Notes: a model not told the origin generated them from the letters alone. 64,000 nt of DNA from Reyranella sp. (GCF_030651995.1 NZ_JAUSBN010000054.1:99919-163918), one strand, 5' to 3'; counted from the stretch's first letter, positions 7,307 through 16,452 are shown. A program made the numbers and translations.

Positions 7307-9439
7307 CTAACGCTTGGCTTGCTGGATTGACGACAACTCCGACAGGATCAGCGACTCGGTGAGGACCTGCGGCAGGATCTTCGGCCGATCCGCCCCCGGC
7401 GCCCAGAACAGGTACAGGGGCACGCCGGCACGGCCGAGTTCCTTCAGGACGCCGGTGATCTCGGCGTCGCGATTGGTCCAGTCGCCCTTGAGCTTGACGA
7501 CGCCTGCCTGCTCGAACGCCTTCCGGCTGCCCGGCGTTTCGAGCGCCACCCGCTCGTTCACCAGGCAAGTAATGCACCAGGCGGCAGTGAAGTCGACGAA
7601 GACCGGCTTGCCGGCGGCCACGGCCTCGGCCATGCGGGCGCGCGAGAAGCGCTCCCAGCCTTCGAAGCTGACGCCGGCGGCGGGCCCCCCCGAAGCCGAG
7701 GCGGCGGTCGCGGGACTGTCGTCGAGCTTGAGAGTGGCGGCAAAGGCCAGCAGGACGGAAGCGGCAGCCAGCCCGCGGCGCAGCCACGTGGCCGCCGATG
7801 CGCCGCTGCCGATCCGCAGCAGCCAGATGGCGAAGGCGATCAGGATCATGCCGCCCAGCGCGTAGAGCACGCCGTCCGCGCCGGTCTGCTGGGTCAACAC
7901 CCAGATCATCCAGACGGCCGAGGCAAACATCGGAAAAGCGAGGAACTGGCGCAGCCGGTCCATCCACGGGCCGGGCCGCGGCATCAGCCGCTGCAGGGCG
8001 GGCGTCATCGACAGAGCGAGATAGGGCAGAGCGAGGCCGAGACCCATGGCCAGCAGAACCGCGATCGTGGCGGGTGCGGGCTGGCTGAGCGCAAAGCCCA
8101 GCGCGGCGGCCATGAAGGGCGCCGTGCAGGGTGTTGCCACGATCACCGCCAGGACGCCGGTGAAGAAGGCGCCCGTGGTACCGCCGCGAGAGGCGAGGCC
8201 CTGACCGACGCCGGCCAGCCGGCTGCCGACCTCGAACACGCCCGAGAGGTTGAGGCCGACCACGAAGAACAGGTAGGCGATCAGCAGCGAGAAGACCGGC
8301 GACTGGAACTGGAACCCCCAATTGACCTCGCCGACGCTCGAGCGGATCGCGATCACGATCCCGGCCATGATGGCGAAGGAGGCGAGGACTCCGGCGGTAT
8401 AGGCGAGCCCGTCGCGGCGCATCTCGCTGCGCTCGTGGCCGGCAAGCCGGGCGAAGGCCGCAGCCTTCATGGCCAGCACCGGAAAGACGCAGGGCATCAG
8501 GTTCAGGATCAGGCCGCCCAGCAGCGCAAACAGCAGCGCCTGCACGAGCGAAAGCTGCTCGGCGCCCACCGCGTTGGCCAGAGATGCCGTGGCCGCCGGC
8601 ACGAACGCCGGATCGAGCCTGGCCGAGAGGTCGAAGGCCTGCCTCACGTTGCCGTCGGCCGTCTTCTCGGTGAGGACCAGTGTTCCGGCAAGGTCGGCGG
8701 GCAACGCGGTCTTGGCGTCGCCCTTCTTCAGGGGAACGCGGATGCCGTCGGCGGTGATCGAGGCGTTCTGCCTCGCCATGGTGGCGATGGGCCCCCATTC
8801 GGCCGGGAAGAAATAGACATCGCTGATGGCGTCGGGTTTCAGGCCCCTGGCCTCGACCAGCAGCGTCGGATCGCCGGCCTTTGACAGGCCATACCGCGCA
8901 GGCCAGGGGCTGGCGGTCGGCACGGCACGCCGCGCCTGCTCGAACAGAGTGCGCGTGGCCGGCGGCGCCGGCGCTACGGCGTTGCCCGAGGGCAGCACCA
9001 GTTCGAACTTGCCCTCTTCGGGGATGCAGACATCCTCGCAGACCAGCCAGTTGGCGTCGGCGGCCAAGGTCAGCGGACCCGCGAGATCGGCCGGCGGCGT
9101 GATGCGCACCAGCAGCACCGACTCGTCCTTGAAGCCGTAATTGGTAATGCCGCCGATTTCGAACAGGGTCGGGGCCGGCCAGACGATCGGATCGGCCTTG
9201 GCGCCCTCCGGCAGCTTCCACGTGATCTCGGTCGGCAGGCCGGAGTCGCCCGGATTTTTCCAGTAAGTATGCCACTTGGGCCTTATCGTCTGGCGCAGAC
9301 CGACCCAGAACGGCTCGCCGGGCTTGACGGTTGCGACTTCGGACACGAGCTCGGACCGCACGTTGTCGGTCGTCACGACCGCCTGCGCAAAGGCCGGACC
9401 GGCCAGAAGCACGAAAAGAAGGACCAGAAGACGCGTCAT
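7307..9439 (-). CDS. DsbD/ScsB-family protein-disulfide reductase
   Basis: 710 residues. It carries reducing electrons from cytoplasmic thioredoxin across the inner membrane to periplasmic thiol proteins. Domain order: signal peptide (MTRLLVLLFVLLAGPAFAQA), a periplasmic DsbD-type N-terminal domain with a Cys pair (VCEDVC), about eight membrane helices with the paired cysteines in NLMPCVFPVL and ATPCTAPFM, and a C-terminal periplasmic thioredoxin domain with active site WCITC. The frame extends to 9481, but the signal peptide starts at 9439. The large N-terminal domain makes ScsB a closer match than classical DsbD. First gene of the operon with the redoxin and DUF3500 genes. Confidence 0.9.
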   Translation of the reverse strand: MTRLLVLLFVLLAGPAFAQAVVTTDNVRSELVSEVATVKPGEPFWVGLRQTIRPKWHTYWKNPGDSGLPTEITWKLPEGAKADPIVWPAPTLFEIGGITNYGFKDESVLLVRITPPADLAGPLTLAADANWLVCEDVCIPEEGKFELVLPSGNAVAPAPPATRTLFEQARRAVPTASPWPARYGLSKAGDPTLLVEARGLKPDAISDVYFFPAEWGPIATMARQNASITADGIRVPLKKGDAKTALPADLAGTLVLTEKTADGNVRQAFDLSARLDPAFVPAATASLANAVGAEQLSLVQALLFALLGGLILNLMPCVFPVLAMKAAAFARLAGHERSEMRRDGLAYTAGVLASFAIMAGIVIAIRSSVGEVNWGFQFQSPVFSLLIAYLFFVVGLNLSGVFEVGSRLAGVGQGLASRGGTTGAFFTGVLAVIVATPCTAPFMAAALGFALSQPAPATIAVLLAMGLGLALPYLALSMTPALQRLMPRPGPWMDRLRQFLAFPMFASAVWMIWVLTQQTGADGVLYALGGMILIAFAIWLLRIGSGASAATWLRRGLAAASVLLAFAATLKLDDSPATAASASGGPAAGVSFEGWERFSRARMAEAVAAGKPVFVDFTAAWCITCLVNERVALETPGSRKAFEQAGVVKLKGDWTNRDAEITGVLKELGRAGVPLYLFWAPGADRPKILPQVLTESLILSELSSIQQAKR

Positions 9440-9555
9440 CGACTTTCTAAGTGACCTCGGGTCGCGGCGCTTGCAAGGCAATCCGGATCAAGCCGCCGTG
9501 ATATTTTGCCCGGAATTCCGTGAACGACTAAGGTCCTGGTCCGACGGGAGAATTC

Positions 9556-10776
9556 ATGTTGCGACTGGATGATCGGCGCCTGCTCGGCGCCCTGGACGAG
9601 CTGGCTTCCCTCGGCGCCATCGAGGGCGGCGGCTGCGCCCGACTGGCGCTGACCGACGAGGACAGAGCCGGCCGAGATCTGGTGGTGGGCTGGATGACGG
9701 CGCTGGGCCTCGCCGTGACGGTCGATGCGATCGGCAACGTGATCGGCGTGCGCGCCGGCCTTGAGAACCTCGCGCCCGTGATGACCGGCAGCCATATCGA
9801 CACGGTCCGCACCGGCGGCCGCTACGACGGCAACTATGGCGTCCTGGCGGGGCTCGAGGTCGTGCGGGCTCTGAACGAGGCCGGCGTGGCGACGCGCCGC
9901 CCGATCGCCGTCGCCGTCTTCACCAACGAGGAAGGCGCGCGCTTCCAGCCCGACATGATGGGCAGCCTGGTCTATGTCGGCGGCCTCGGCGTCGACGAGG
10001 CCTATGCGGCAACCGACAAGGACGGCGCCTCGGTCGGCGACGAGCTGCGGCGCATCGGCTATCTCGGGCCCTCAAAGCCGGGCGCGGTGAAGCCGCATGC
10101 CTTCGTGGAGTTGCATATCGAGCAGGGCCCGATCCTCGACGAGGAGAGGGTTCGGATCGGCGTCGTCGAGAGCGTGCAGGGCATCTCGTGGACCGAATAC
10201 ACTGTGACCGGCGTCTCCAACCATGCCGGCACGACGCCGATGCGCCTGCGCCGGGACGCCGGTTATCTCGCGGCATCGGTCAACCTGTTCGCGCGCAAGC
10301 TCGCCTGGGAAATGGGCGGCAACCAGGTGGCCACGGTGGGCTCGCTGGCGCTGCGCCCCAACCTCATCAACGTCGTGCCCAATCGCGCGATCTTCTCGGT
10401 CGACCTGCGCAATACCGACGAGGCCAAGCTCAAGGAGGCCGAGGCGAGGGTGGCTGCACACATCGCCGAGGTCGCGAAGGCCGAGCGGGTCGAGGTCGAG
10501 GCGAAGGTGCTGGCGCGCTTCGAGCCGGTAATCTTCGATGCCGCCCTTGTCGACCGGGTCGAGCATCACGCCCGGGCGATGTCGCTCAGCACCCGGCGCA
10601 TGCCGTCGGGGGCCGGCCACGATGCCCAGATGATGCAGCGCCTCTGCCCGACAGCCATGATCTTCGTGCCGTCGGTGGCGGGCCTCAGCCACAATGTGAA
10701 GGAGCACACGGAAGCGGCCGACCTCGCGGCTGGCGCTCAGGTGCTGCTGAACGTGATGCTGGAACTGGCCAGGTAG
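9556..10776 (+). CDS. M20-family amidase: N-carbamoyl-L-amino-acid hydrolase / allantoate amidohydrolase type
   Basis: 406 residues, cytoplasmic. It hydrolyses an N-carbamoyl or ureido group, releasing ammonia and CO2. Metal ligands and active-site pieces are in place: GSHIDTVRTGGRYDGNYGV (His80, Asp91), TNEEGARF (Glu125/Glu126) and ELHIEQGP (His187). The dimerisation-domain motif SNHAGTTPM and the C-terminal SGAGHDAQMM with final His (LSHNVKEH) complete the family pattern. Beta-ureidopropionase, L-carbamoylase and allantoate amidohydrolase cannot be separated from sequence alone. The D-carbamoylase gene at 12345 favours a carbamoyl-amino-acid role. It is first in a plus-strand cluster with the GntR regulator 3 nt downstream. 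Confidence 0.88.
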   Translation: MLRLDDRRLLGALDELASLGAIEGGGCARLALTDEDRAGRDLVVGWMTALGLAVTVDAIGNVIGVRAGLENLAPVMTGSHIDTVRTGGRYDGNYGVLAGLEVVRALNEAGVATRRPIAVAVFTNEEGARFQPDMMGSLVYVGGLGVDEAYAATDKDGASVGDELRRIGYLGPSKPGAVKPHAFVELHIEQGPILDEERVRIGVVESVQGISWTEYTVTGVSNHAGTTPMRLRRDAGYLAASVNLFARKLAWEMGGNQVATVGSLALRPNLINVVPNRAIFSVDLRNTDEAKLKEAEARVAAHIAEVAKAERVEVEAKVLARFEPVIFDAALVDRVEHHARAMSLSTRRMPSGAGHDAQMMQRLCPTAMIFVPSVAGLSHNVKEHTEAADLAAGAQVLLNVMLELAR

Positions 10777-10779
10777 GCG

Positions 10780-11499
10780 GTGAAGCAGCCCGAGAAGAAC
10801 CTCGCCGAGCAGGTCATGGTACGGCTGAGCGGCGACATACGCGGCGGTCGCCTCGCGCCGGGCACGCGCCTGCCGACCGAACAGATGCTCACGACGGAGC
10901 TGGGCGTGAGTCGCACGGTGGTGCGCGAAGCCGTGGCGGCGCTGCGCGCCGACGGGTTGATCGTGACGCGTCGCGGCTCCGGCGCCTATGTCGCCGATCC
11001 CGCCGCCGGGCCCTTCCGCATCGTGCCGCCGCGCGACACGTCATTGGCCGATGTCCTGAACGTCATGGAGCTGCGCCTCGCGGTCGAGGTTCAGGCGGCC
11101 GGTCTTGCCGCCGAGCGCGCCAGCCGCAAGCAGCTTGCATCGATCCGGGCGGCGTGGCGGGCGATCGACGACGCCCTCCAGCGCGGCGAAGGCGCCGTCG
11201 CCGAGGATTTCGCCTTTCATCGCGCCATCGCCGAAGCCACCGGCAACGACCAGTTCCCCCGGTTCCTGGCCTATCTCGGCAGCCACGTGATCCCGCGCCA
11301 GAGCGTGCGGCTGGATATGGACACGCCGGCCGAGCGCCGGCTCTATCTCGAACGCATCCAGGTTGAACACGCGCGCATCGTGACGGCGATTTCGGACAAG
11401 GACGTGGCCGAGGCGCGGCGCGCCATGCGCGATCATCTCACGCGCTCGCTCGACCGCTATCGAACTCTGGCAGGAGGAAACAGGAATGGCCGACGCTAA
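10780..11499 (+). CDS. GntR-family regulator, FadR subfamily
   Basis: 239 residues, GTG start. Residues 5-70 form a winged helix-turn-helix (GTRLPTEQMLTTELGVSRTVVREAVAALRADG and the wing RRGSGAYVAD). The C-terminal all-helical FCD ligand domain follows (LRLAVEVQAAGLAAERA, FHRAIAEATGN, EHARIVTAI, MRDHLTRSLDRY), which usually binds a carboxylate through Asp and His metal ligands. Members of this subfamily often control uronate, amino-acid or ureide catabolism. Its position between the amidase and the uronate dehydrogenase (14-nt overlap with the latter) suggests it controls this cluster. No convincing operator was found upstream of 9556. Confidence 0.9.
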   Translation: MKQPEKNLAEQVMVRLSGDIRGGRLAPGTRLPTEQMLTTELGVSRTVVREAVAALRADGLIVTRRGSGAYVADPAAGPFRIVPPRDTSLADVLNVMELRLAVEVQAAGLAAERASRKQLASIRAAWRAIDDALQRGEGAVAEDFAFHRAIAEATGNDQFPRFLAYLGSHVIPRQSVRLDMDTPAERRLYLERIQVEHARIVTAISDKDVAEARRAMRDHLTRSLDRYRTLAGGNRNGRR

Positions 11500-12316
11500 G
11501 GACCCGCGCCGCATCGTCTTGACCGGCGCTGCCGGCGGCATCGGCACCATGACGCGGCCTTTGCTGGCCGGGCTCTATCCCGGCCTCGTACTGAGCGACC
11601 GGGTCGAGCCCAAGGACCTCCAGCCGGGCGAGACCTTCGTCGCGGCCGACCTCACCAGGCCCGATGAGGTGGCCGCCGCGCTCGAGGGCGCCGACAGCGT
11701 CATCCATCTCGGCGGCCACTCGGTCGAGGGCACCTGGGACCAGATCCTGCAGGCCAACATCATCGGCTGCTACAACGTCTTCGAGGCGGCGCGCGAGGCG
11801 GGCGTGAAGCGCGTGATCTTCGCCTCGTCCAACCACGCGATCGGCTTTTATCCGCGCAAGAAGCGCATCGGCACCGATGTCACCGTGCGTCCCGACAGCC
11901 GTTACGGCGTCAGCAAGGTGTTCGGCGAAGCCCTCGGCGCGCTCTACTCGGACAAGCACGGCATCGCCGTGACCTGCCTCCGCATCGGCAATGTCGGGCC
12001 GGTGCCTCTGGACGTGCGGCGCCTGTCCATCTGGATCTCGCCGCGCGATCTCGTGCAGCTCTTCCAGATCGGTCTCGCCCATCCCGATCTTCGCTACGAG
12101 ATCTTCTACGGGGCCTCCGACAATGCGGCGGGCTGGTGGGACAATTCGCGGGCTCATCGGTTCGGCTATCGTCCGCAGGACAAGGCCGAGGATCATCGCG
12201 CCCACGCCGAGGCCGAACAGGCAAAGATCGGACCAGATCCGGTCGGCGATCTCTTCCAGGGTGGGAGTTTTTGCTCGGCAGAGTTCACCAACGACGTGAA
12301 GCGCGCCGGCCCTTAG
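11486..12316 (+). CDS. udh: Uronate dehydrogenase-like SDR (NAD-dependent)
   Basis: 276 residues. Extended short-chain dehydrogenase: NAD-binding TGAAGGIG at 13-20, VIHLGGHSV, the catalytic region FASSNHAIG (116-120), and YxxxK at Tyr140/Lys144. The signature set SSNHAIGFYP, RYGVSK and ASDNAAGWWDNS matches bacterial uronate dehydrogenase (EC 1.1.1.203), which oxidises galacturonate or glucuronate to the aldarolactone. The fit is recalled similarity, not a search. The gene overlaps the end of the GntR gene by 14 nt, so translation is probably coupled. A C-terminal tail of about ten residues (FCSAEFTNDVKRAGP) is longer than usual. Confidence 0.8.
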   Translation: MADAKDPRRIVLTGAAGGIGTMTRPLLAGLYPGLVLSDRVEPKDLQPGETFVAADLTRPDEVAAALEGADSVIHLGGHSVEGTWDQILQANIIGCYNVFEAAREAGVKRVIFASSNHAIGFYPRKKRIGTDVTVRPDSRYGVSKVFGEALGALYSDKHGIAVTCLRIGNVGPVPLDVRRLSIWISPRDLVQLFQIGLAHPDLRYEIFYGASDNAAGWWDNSRAHRFGYRPQDKAEDHRAHAEAEQAKIGPDPVGDLFQGGSFCSAEFTNDVKRAGP

Positions 12317-12344
12317 GCGCTATACTCGCCGTCGAGAGGTGACG

Positions 12345-13280
12345 ATGACGCGATTGTTGACTGTCGGTGCGGCGCAGATGGGTCCTATCCAGCGCAGCCA
12401 TACCCGTCGTGACGTGGTGGAGCGGCTGATCGCCCATCTGCGCGAGGCCAGGCGCATGGGCTGCGAGCTCGTGGTGTTTCCCGAGCTGACGCTCACCACG
12501 TTCTTTCCGCGCTGGTGGATGCAGGACCAGGCCGAGGTCGATTCCTTCTTCGAGCAGGAGATGCCGTCCAACGAGACGGCGGCGCTGTTCACCGAGGCGA
12601 AGCGGCTCGAGATGGGCTTCTGTCTCGGTTACGCGGAGCTCGCCAACGAAGACGGCCGCATCCGGCGCTTCAACACCTCGATCCTGGTCGAGCGCGACGG
12701 CAGCATCGTCGGCAAGTACCGCAAGGTCCATCTGCCGGGCCATGCCGGGCACGAGCCCGAGCGGCCGTTCCAGCATCTCGAGAAGCGCTACTTCGAGGTC
12801 GGCAATCTCGGCTTCCCGGTCGTCAAGGCGTTCGGCGGCAACATCGGCATGTGCATCTGCAACGATCGCCGCTGGCCCGAGACCTATCGCGTGATGGGCC
12901 TGCAGAATGTCGAGATGGTACTGCTGGGCTACAATACGCCGCTGCACAACGCGCCATCGCCCGACCATGACGAGCATTCCTGGTTCCACAACCAGCTTTC
13001 CATGCAGGCCGGCGCCTATCAGAACGGCACCTGGGTGGTCGGCGTCGCCAAGGGCGGCACCGAGGAGGGCGTCCCGTCCCTGGCCGACAGCATGATCGTG
13101 GCCCCCTCGGGCAAGGTCGTGGCGCGCGCCGGCGGCGACGGCGACGAGCTGATCGTCCATCGCTGCGATCTCGATGCCGGCCGGAGTTACAAGACGACGA
13201 CCTTTAACTTCGCCGTCCACCGCCAGCCCGACCAGTACCGCATGATCGTCGAGCGCAAGGGCGCGATCGATCCGGCCTGA
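12345..13280 (+). CDS. N-carbamoyl-D-amino-acid hydrolase (D-carbamoylase), nitrilase superfamily
   Basis: 311 residues. It hydrolyses N-carbamoyl-D-amino acids to D-amino acids, CO2 and ammonia, the last step of hydantoin breakdown. The catalytic triad sits at the standard D-carbamoylase positions: Glu47 (FPELTLTTFFPRW), Lys127 (GKYRKVHLPG) and Cys172 (CICNDRRWPET). The stretches EPERPFQHLEKRYFE and GGYNTP-like LLGYNTPLHN are also typical. ATG 12345 is chosen because GAGAGG lies 6 nt upstream; an in-frame GTG is at 12339. It follows udh by 28 nt. No hydantoinase or racemase gene is in the window. Confidence 0.9.
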   Translation: MTRLLTVGAAQMGPIQRSHTRRDVVERLIAHLREARRMGCELVVFPELTLTTFFPRWWMQDQAEVDSFFEQEMPSNETAALFTEAKRLEMGFCLGYAELANEDGRIRRFNTSILVERDGSIVGKYRKVHLPGHAGHEPERPFQHLEKRYFEVGNLGFPVVKAFGGNIGMCICNDRRWPETYRVMGLQNVEMVLLGYNTPLHNAPSPDHDEHSWFHNQLSMQAGAYQNGTWVVGVAKGGTEEGVPSLADSMIVAPSGKVVARAGGDGDELIVHRCDLDAGRSYKTTTFNFAVHRQPDQYRMIVERKGAIDPA

Positions 13281-13283
13281 AGC

Positions 13284-13751
13284 TCAGACGACTTCGCTCT
13301 TCGCGAAGTTGCCGTAGGAGCGCTCCGGCGTGCCGCGGAACAGCGACATGTGGGTGTGTGTGGCCACGAACGGGTCGCCCACCGCCTTGCGTCCCATCAC
13401 CGTCGTGGTGCGGCCCGGCCGGTCGAAGCGGTCGCCGTTGGGGTGGAAGCCATAGGACTGCCAGACGCCCATGCCGACGGCGGTCAGCCGGTCGGCCGAG
13501 ACGATGGCCTCGATCTTCGAGAGGTCGTAGCGGAACTCGCGGATCGTGCCCCAGACGTTGCGCCACTGCTTCTGCTCGGCCAGCTCGCGGCCGATCATGA
13601 AGTCGGTAAAGGTGCCGAAGGCGATCATGTCGTCGGCGAAGATCGGCCGCGCGCCTTCGTAGTCGACGGCGCGGCAATGCTTCGACAGCGTGTCGAACCA
13701 CTGGCGCACGGCGGCGAGATCGTCGGGGGTGACGGGGTTCCGAAGGTTCAT
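13284..13751 (-). CDS. NTF2-like (SnoaL/DUF4440-type) protein
   Basis: 155 residues, no signal peptide. The order of a long N-terminal helix (VRQWFDTLSKHCRAVDYEGARPIFADDMIAFGT) followed by strands with WRNVWGTIREF, VGMGVWQSYGF and ATHTHMSLFR is that of the NTF2-like cone fold used by SnoaL, DUF4440 and steroid-isomerase-like proteins. A ligand-binding or small hydrolase role is possible, but no specific function can be assigned. It converges with the D-carbamoylase gene (3-nt gap). Its start is 147 nt before the S49 peptidase stop only on the opposite reading direction; on its own strand it lies 12 nt after that gene, so both may share a transcript. Confidence 0.75.
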   Translation of the reverse strand: MNLRNPVTPDDLAAVRQWFDTLSKHCRAVDYEGARPIFADDMIAFGTFTDFMIGRELAEQKQWRNVWGTIREFRYDLSKIEAIVSADRLTAVGMGVWQSYGFHPNGDRFDRPGRTTTVMGRKAVGDPFVATHTHMSLFRGTPERSYGNFAKSEVV

Positions 13752-13763
13752 CGCAAGCCTCTC

Positions 13764-14603
13764 CTAGAGTCCGAAACGCTGCCAGAGTGCGCGCTCCTCG
13801 AGCGCGGCCAGGGTGGCGGGGCCGATCGTGTCGATCCCGCCGCCGGTACCGGTGTGCAGGCCGAAGCGCGACAACAGGCTCCGCCGCGGGCCGATGACGG
13901 GAAGGTGCACCTTCTGGCCATAGCGGGCCTGCAGGGTGGCGCGCAGTTCGCCGAACCCGTCGACCAGGCCGAATTCGAGGCCGCGCCGGGCCGTCCAGAA
14001 CTCGCCGGTGAACAGCATCGCCTCGTCGCCCTTCAGCAGCTTGCCGCGCCGCTGGCGGATCCAGTCCTTGAAGCCGTCGTGGATCTCCGCCTGCAGGCGC
14101 TTCAGGCGCTCGACGTCTTCGGCTTGCTCGGGCCGAAAGGGATCGAGCATCGACTTGCTCTCGCCCGACGTATGGACGCGGCGTTCCACGCCGATGCGGG
14201 CGATCAGGTCCTGGAAGCCGAAGCCCGAGCTGATGACCCCGATCGAGCCCACGATCGAACTCGGATCGGCGATGATCTCGTCGGCCGCGCAGGCCAGCCA
14301 GTAGCCGCCCGAAGCGGCCACGTCCTCGACGAAGGCGATGACAGGCAGGCCCTTTTCGGCGGCATGCAGCCGGATACGCTGGGCGATCAGCGCGGACTGT
14401 ACGGGGGAGCCGCCGGGCGAGTTGAGGGAGAGCGCGACGGCCTTGGCCCCACGCGTCTCGAAGGCCCGCTTGAGCAGCGGCGCGACCGTTTCGATCGACA
14501 GGCCGCGGCTGCCCAACAGGCCGCCGGAAGCGATGACGCCTGAAAGGCGGACGACGGGCACGACCGACCCGCGACGAAAACGATCCCTGATCCAGTTCAG
14601 CAT
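13764..14603 (-). CDS. S49 family serine peptidase (SppA/SohB-like)
   Basis: 279 residues. The Clp/crotonase-like fold of S49 peptidases is seen: LSLNSPGGSPVQSALI, the nucleophile region DVAASGGYWLACAADEI (Ser98) and the Lys base region SSGFGF...HTSGESKS (Lys150). The catalytic dyad is therefore complete. The protein is half the size of E. coli SppA and corresponds to the single-domain form. There is no clear N-terminal transmembrane helix or signal peptide (MLNWIRDRFRRGSVVPVVRL), which is unusual for a signal-peptide peptidase; it may be membrane-associated or cytoplasmic. The start at 14603 is chosen because residues upstream of it do not fit the family. The methyltransferase gene lies 25 nt upstream. 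Confidence 0.88.
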   Translation of the reverse strand: MLNWIRDRFRRGSVVPVVRLSGVIASGGLLGSRGLSIETVAPLLKRAFETRGAKAVALSLNSPGGSPVQSALIAQRIRLHAAEKGLPVIAFVEDVAASGGYWLACAADEIIADPSSIVGSIGVISSGFGFQDLIARIGVERRVHTSGESKSMLDPFRPEQAEDVERLKRLQAEIHDGFKDWIRQRRGKLLKGDEAMLFTGEFWTARRGLEFGLVDGFGELRATLQARYGQKVHLPVIGPRRSLLSRFGLHTGTGGGIDTIGPATLAALEERALWQRFGL

Positions 14604-14628
14604 GCCGGGCACTGTCGCGGGCGTGCCT

Positions 14629-15363
14629 CTAGAAGGCAAGCGGCTGGCCGTGGCGCAGGATGGCCTCGGCCTCGTCGGTGTAGCCGCCGTCGGGTCGATG
14701 CAGGATCAGGGGCGGGGCGTCGTGCCGGCGCAAGCCATCCGCACGGCGTGCGCGGACGAGAACGCGCGCGGCCGGCGGCAGTCGCTTCACGGTGACGTCG
14801 CCCCAGCCGAGACGGACCAGAGCGCCGACGATTTCTTCCAGGCGGTCGCTGCGATGGATCACGAGCAGCGTCCCTGCAGGTTCCAGTGCGTCGGTCGCTA
14901 CGGTTAGCCACCGTGCGAGATCTGCGCTCGATTCGACGGTGGCGAGCGCCTTGCTGCGATCGGGCGAAGGATCGGCGACGGCTGCCGGAAGGTAGGGTGG
15001 ATTGGTCACGACATGGTCGAAGGGGCCCATGCCGGGCGGCAGTGGGTGCGCCAGATCGTGAACCACCGTTCGGACCCGGTCTGCCCCGTCATTCAGGACC
15101 GCATTGCGCTCGGCCAGGGCCGCCAGCGCCGGTTGCAGCTCGATCCCGGTGATGGTGCAGCCGGGCACGCGCGCGGCGACGCAGAGACCCACGGCGCCGA
15201 CACCCGCACCGAGATCGAGCACGCTTTCGCCAGGCTTCACGTCGGCGGCAGCCGCCAGCAACACTGCGTCCATGGCAATTCGATATCCGCGTCGGGGCTG
15301 CAAGAGCTTCACCCTTCCGCCCATCACAGTGTTTTCGGTCGGCGCGGATTCCGTGCTACTCAT
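14629..15363 (-). CDS. TrmN6-like SAM-dependent N6-adenine methyltransferase
   Basis: 244 residues. A class I methyltransferase: SAM motif I VLDLGAGVGAVGL (48-60), the acidic ribose ligand in GIELQPA, and the catalytic NPPY at 121-124 that marks N6-adenine (or glutamine) methylation. The N-terminal segment GGRVKLLQPRRGYRIAMDAVLLAAA is typical of the TrmN6/YfiC group that modifies A37 of tRNA1(Val). The residue specificity is inferred from family resemblance only. It is divergent from the polyprenyl diphosphate synthase gene, and the two share an intergenic region of about 55 nt. Confidence 0.82.
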   Translation of the reverse strand: MSSTESAPTENTVMGGRVKLLQPRRGYRIAMDAVLLAAAADVKPGESVLDLGAGVGAVGLCVAARVPGCTITGIELQPALAALAERNAVLNDGADRVRTVVHDLAHPLPPGMGPFDHVVTNPPYLPAAVADPSPDRSKALATVESSADLARWLTVATDALEPAGTLLVIHRSDRLEEIVGALVRLGWGDVTVKRLPPAARVLVRARRADGLRRHDAPPLILHRPDGGYTDEAEAILRHGQPLAF

Positions 15364-15418
15364 CTCTCACGATTTTGATTCGCAGTAACAGGCTTCACCG
15401 GAGAGTTTGGCCTTCGTC

Positions 15419-16438
15419 ATGGCAACCGTCGTCTCTCTCGGAGGCAAGCGCAAGTCGCCCAGCCTCGAACCGCTCCTGGCGCTCTGCACCGACGACATGG
15501 TGCGGGTCGATCGTGAGATCGTGGTACGCATGCGCTCGCCGGTCGCTCTTATCCCCGAACTCGCCAATCATCTGGTCGGCGCCGGCGGCAAGCGCATGCG
15601 TCCTCTGCTGACGGTCGCGGCGGCTCGGTTGTGCGGCTACAGCGCGGGCAGCGATCGCCACATCAAGCTCGCGACCTGCGTCGAGTTCATCCATTCCGCC
15701 ACCCTGCTGCATGACGATGTCGTCGACGTGAGTGCTCTGCGCCGCGGCAAGCCGACCGCCAACACCGTGTATGGCGACAAGGCCTCGGTGCTGGTCGGCG
15801 ATTTCCTGTTCACGCGCGCCTTCGAGCTGATGGTCGAGGTCGGTTCGCTCGACATTCTCGGCGTGCTGTCGAATGCCTCCTCGACGATCGCCGAAGGCGA
15901 GGTGCTGCAGCTGGTCAGCCAGCGCGACATCAGCACGCCCGAGGCGACCTATCTCGAGATCATCAAGGCGAAGACGGCCAAGCTGTTCGCCGCGGCAGCC
16001 GAGGTCGGCGCCATGGTGGCCGGCCGCAACGGCCCCGAGCGGGTGGCGCTGCAGAGCTTCGGCATGAATCTCGGCATCGCCTTCCAGCTCGTCGACGATG
16101 CGCTCGACTATTCCGGCCGCGAGGCCAAGCTCGGCAAGACGGTCGGCGACGATTTTCGCGAGGGCAAGATCACCCTGCCGGTGATCCTGGCCTTCCTGCG
16201 CGGCGGCGCCGTCGATCGCGAATTCTGGAAGCGCACGATCGAGAAGCTCGACCAGCGGCCGGGCGATCTCGAACAGGCGTACAGCCTGATCGAACGGCAT
16301 GGCGCCCTGTCCGACACGCTGGAGCGCGCACGTCACTATGGCGCCATGGCGCGCGACGCGCTGGGCCTGTTCCCCAGCTCGCCGCTCAAGGCCGCGCTGC
16401 TCGAGGCGGTCGACTTCGCCATCGACCGCGCCCACTAG
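15419..16438 (+). CDS. Trans-polyprenyl diphosphate synthase (octaprenyl/decaprenyl type)
   Basis: 339 residues. It builds the long isoprenoid side chain of ubiquinone from isopentenyl diphosphate. The first Asp-rich motif is LLHDDVVD (Asp99-Asp103) and the second is QLVDDALD (226-230), with GGKRMRPLL near residue 57. There is no large residue directly before the first motif to stop chain growth early, consistent with a long-chain product (C40-C50). ATG 15419 is used; GGAGAG lies about 14 nt upstream, a long spacing, and an in-frame TTG at 15407 is too close to it. The alphaproteobacterial ubiquinone is often Q10, so decaprenyl synthase is the likeliest assignment. Confidence 0.9.
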   Translation: MATVVSLGGKRKSPSLEPLLALCTDDMVRVDREIVVRMRSPVALIPELANHLVGAGGKRMRPLLTVAAARLCGYSAGSDRHIKLATCVEFIHSATLLHDDVVDVSALRRGKPTANTVYGDKASVLVGDFLFTRAFELMVEVGSLDILGVLSNASSTIAEGEVLQLVSQRDISTPEATYLEIIKAKTAKLFAAAAEVGAMVAGRNGPERVALQSFGMNLGIAFQLVDDALDYSGREAKLGKTVGDDFREGKITLPVILAFLRGGAVDREFWKRTIEKLDQRPGDLEQAYSLIERHGALSDTLERARHYGAMARDALGLFPSSPLKAALLEAVDFAIDRAH

Positions 16439-16452
16439 GCTTTCGTCACGCC

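Noticed and set aside
9534..9546. GGTCCGAC-like half-palindrome upstream of the M20 amidase as a GntR/FadR operator
   Set aside because: Only part of a GGTCnGACC site is present and there is no second copy; too weak to call.
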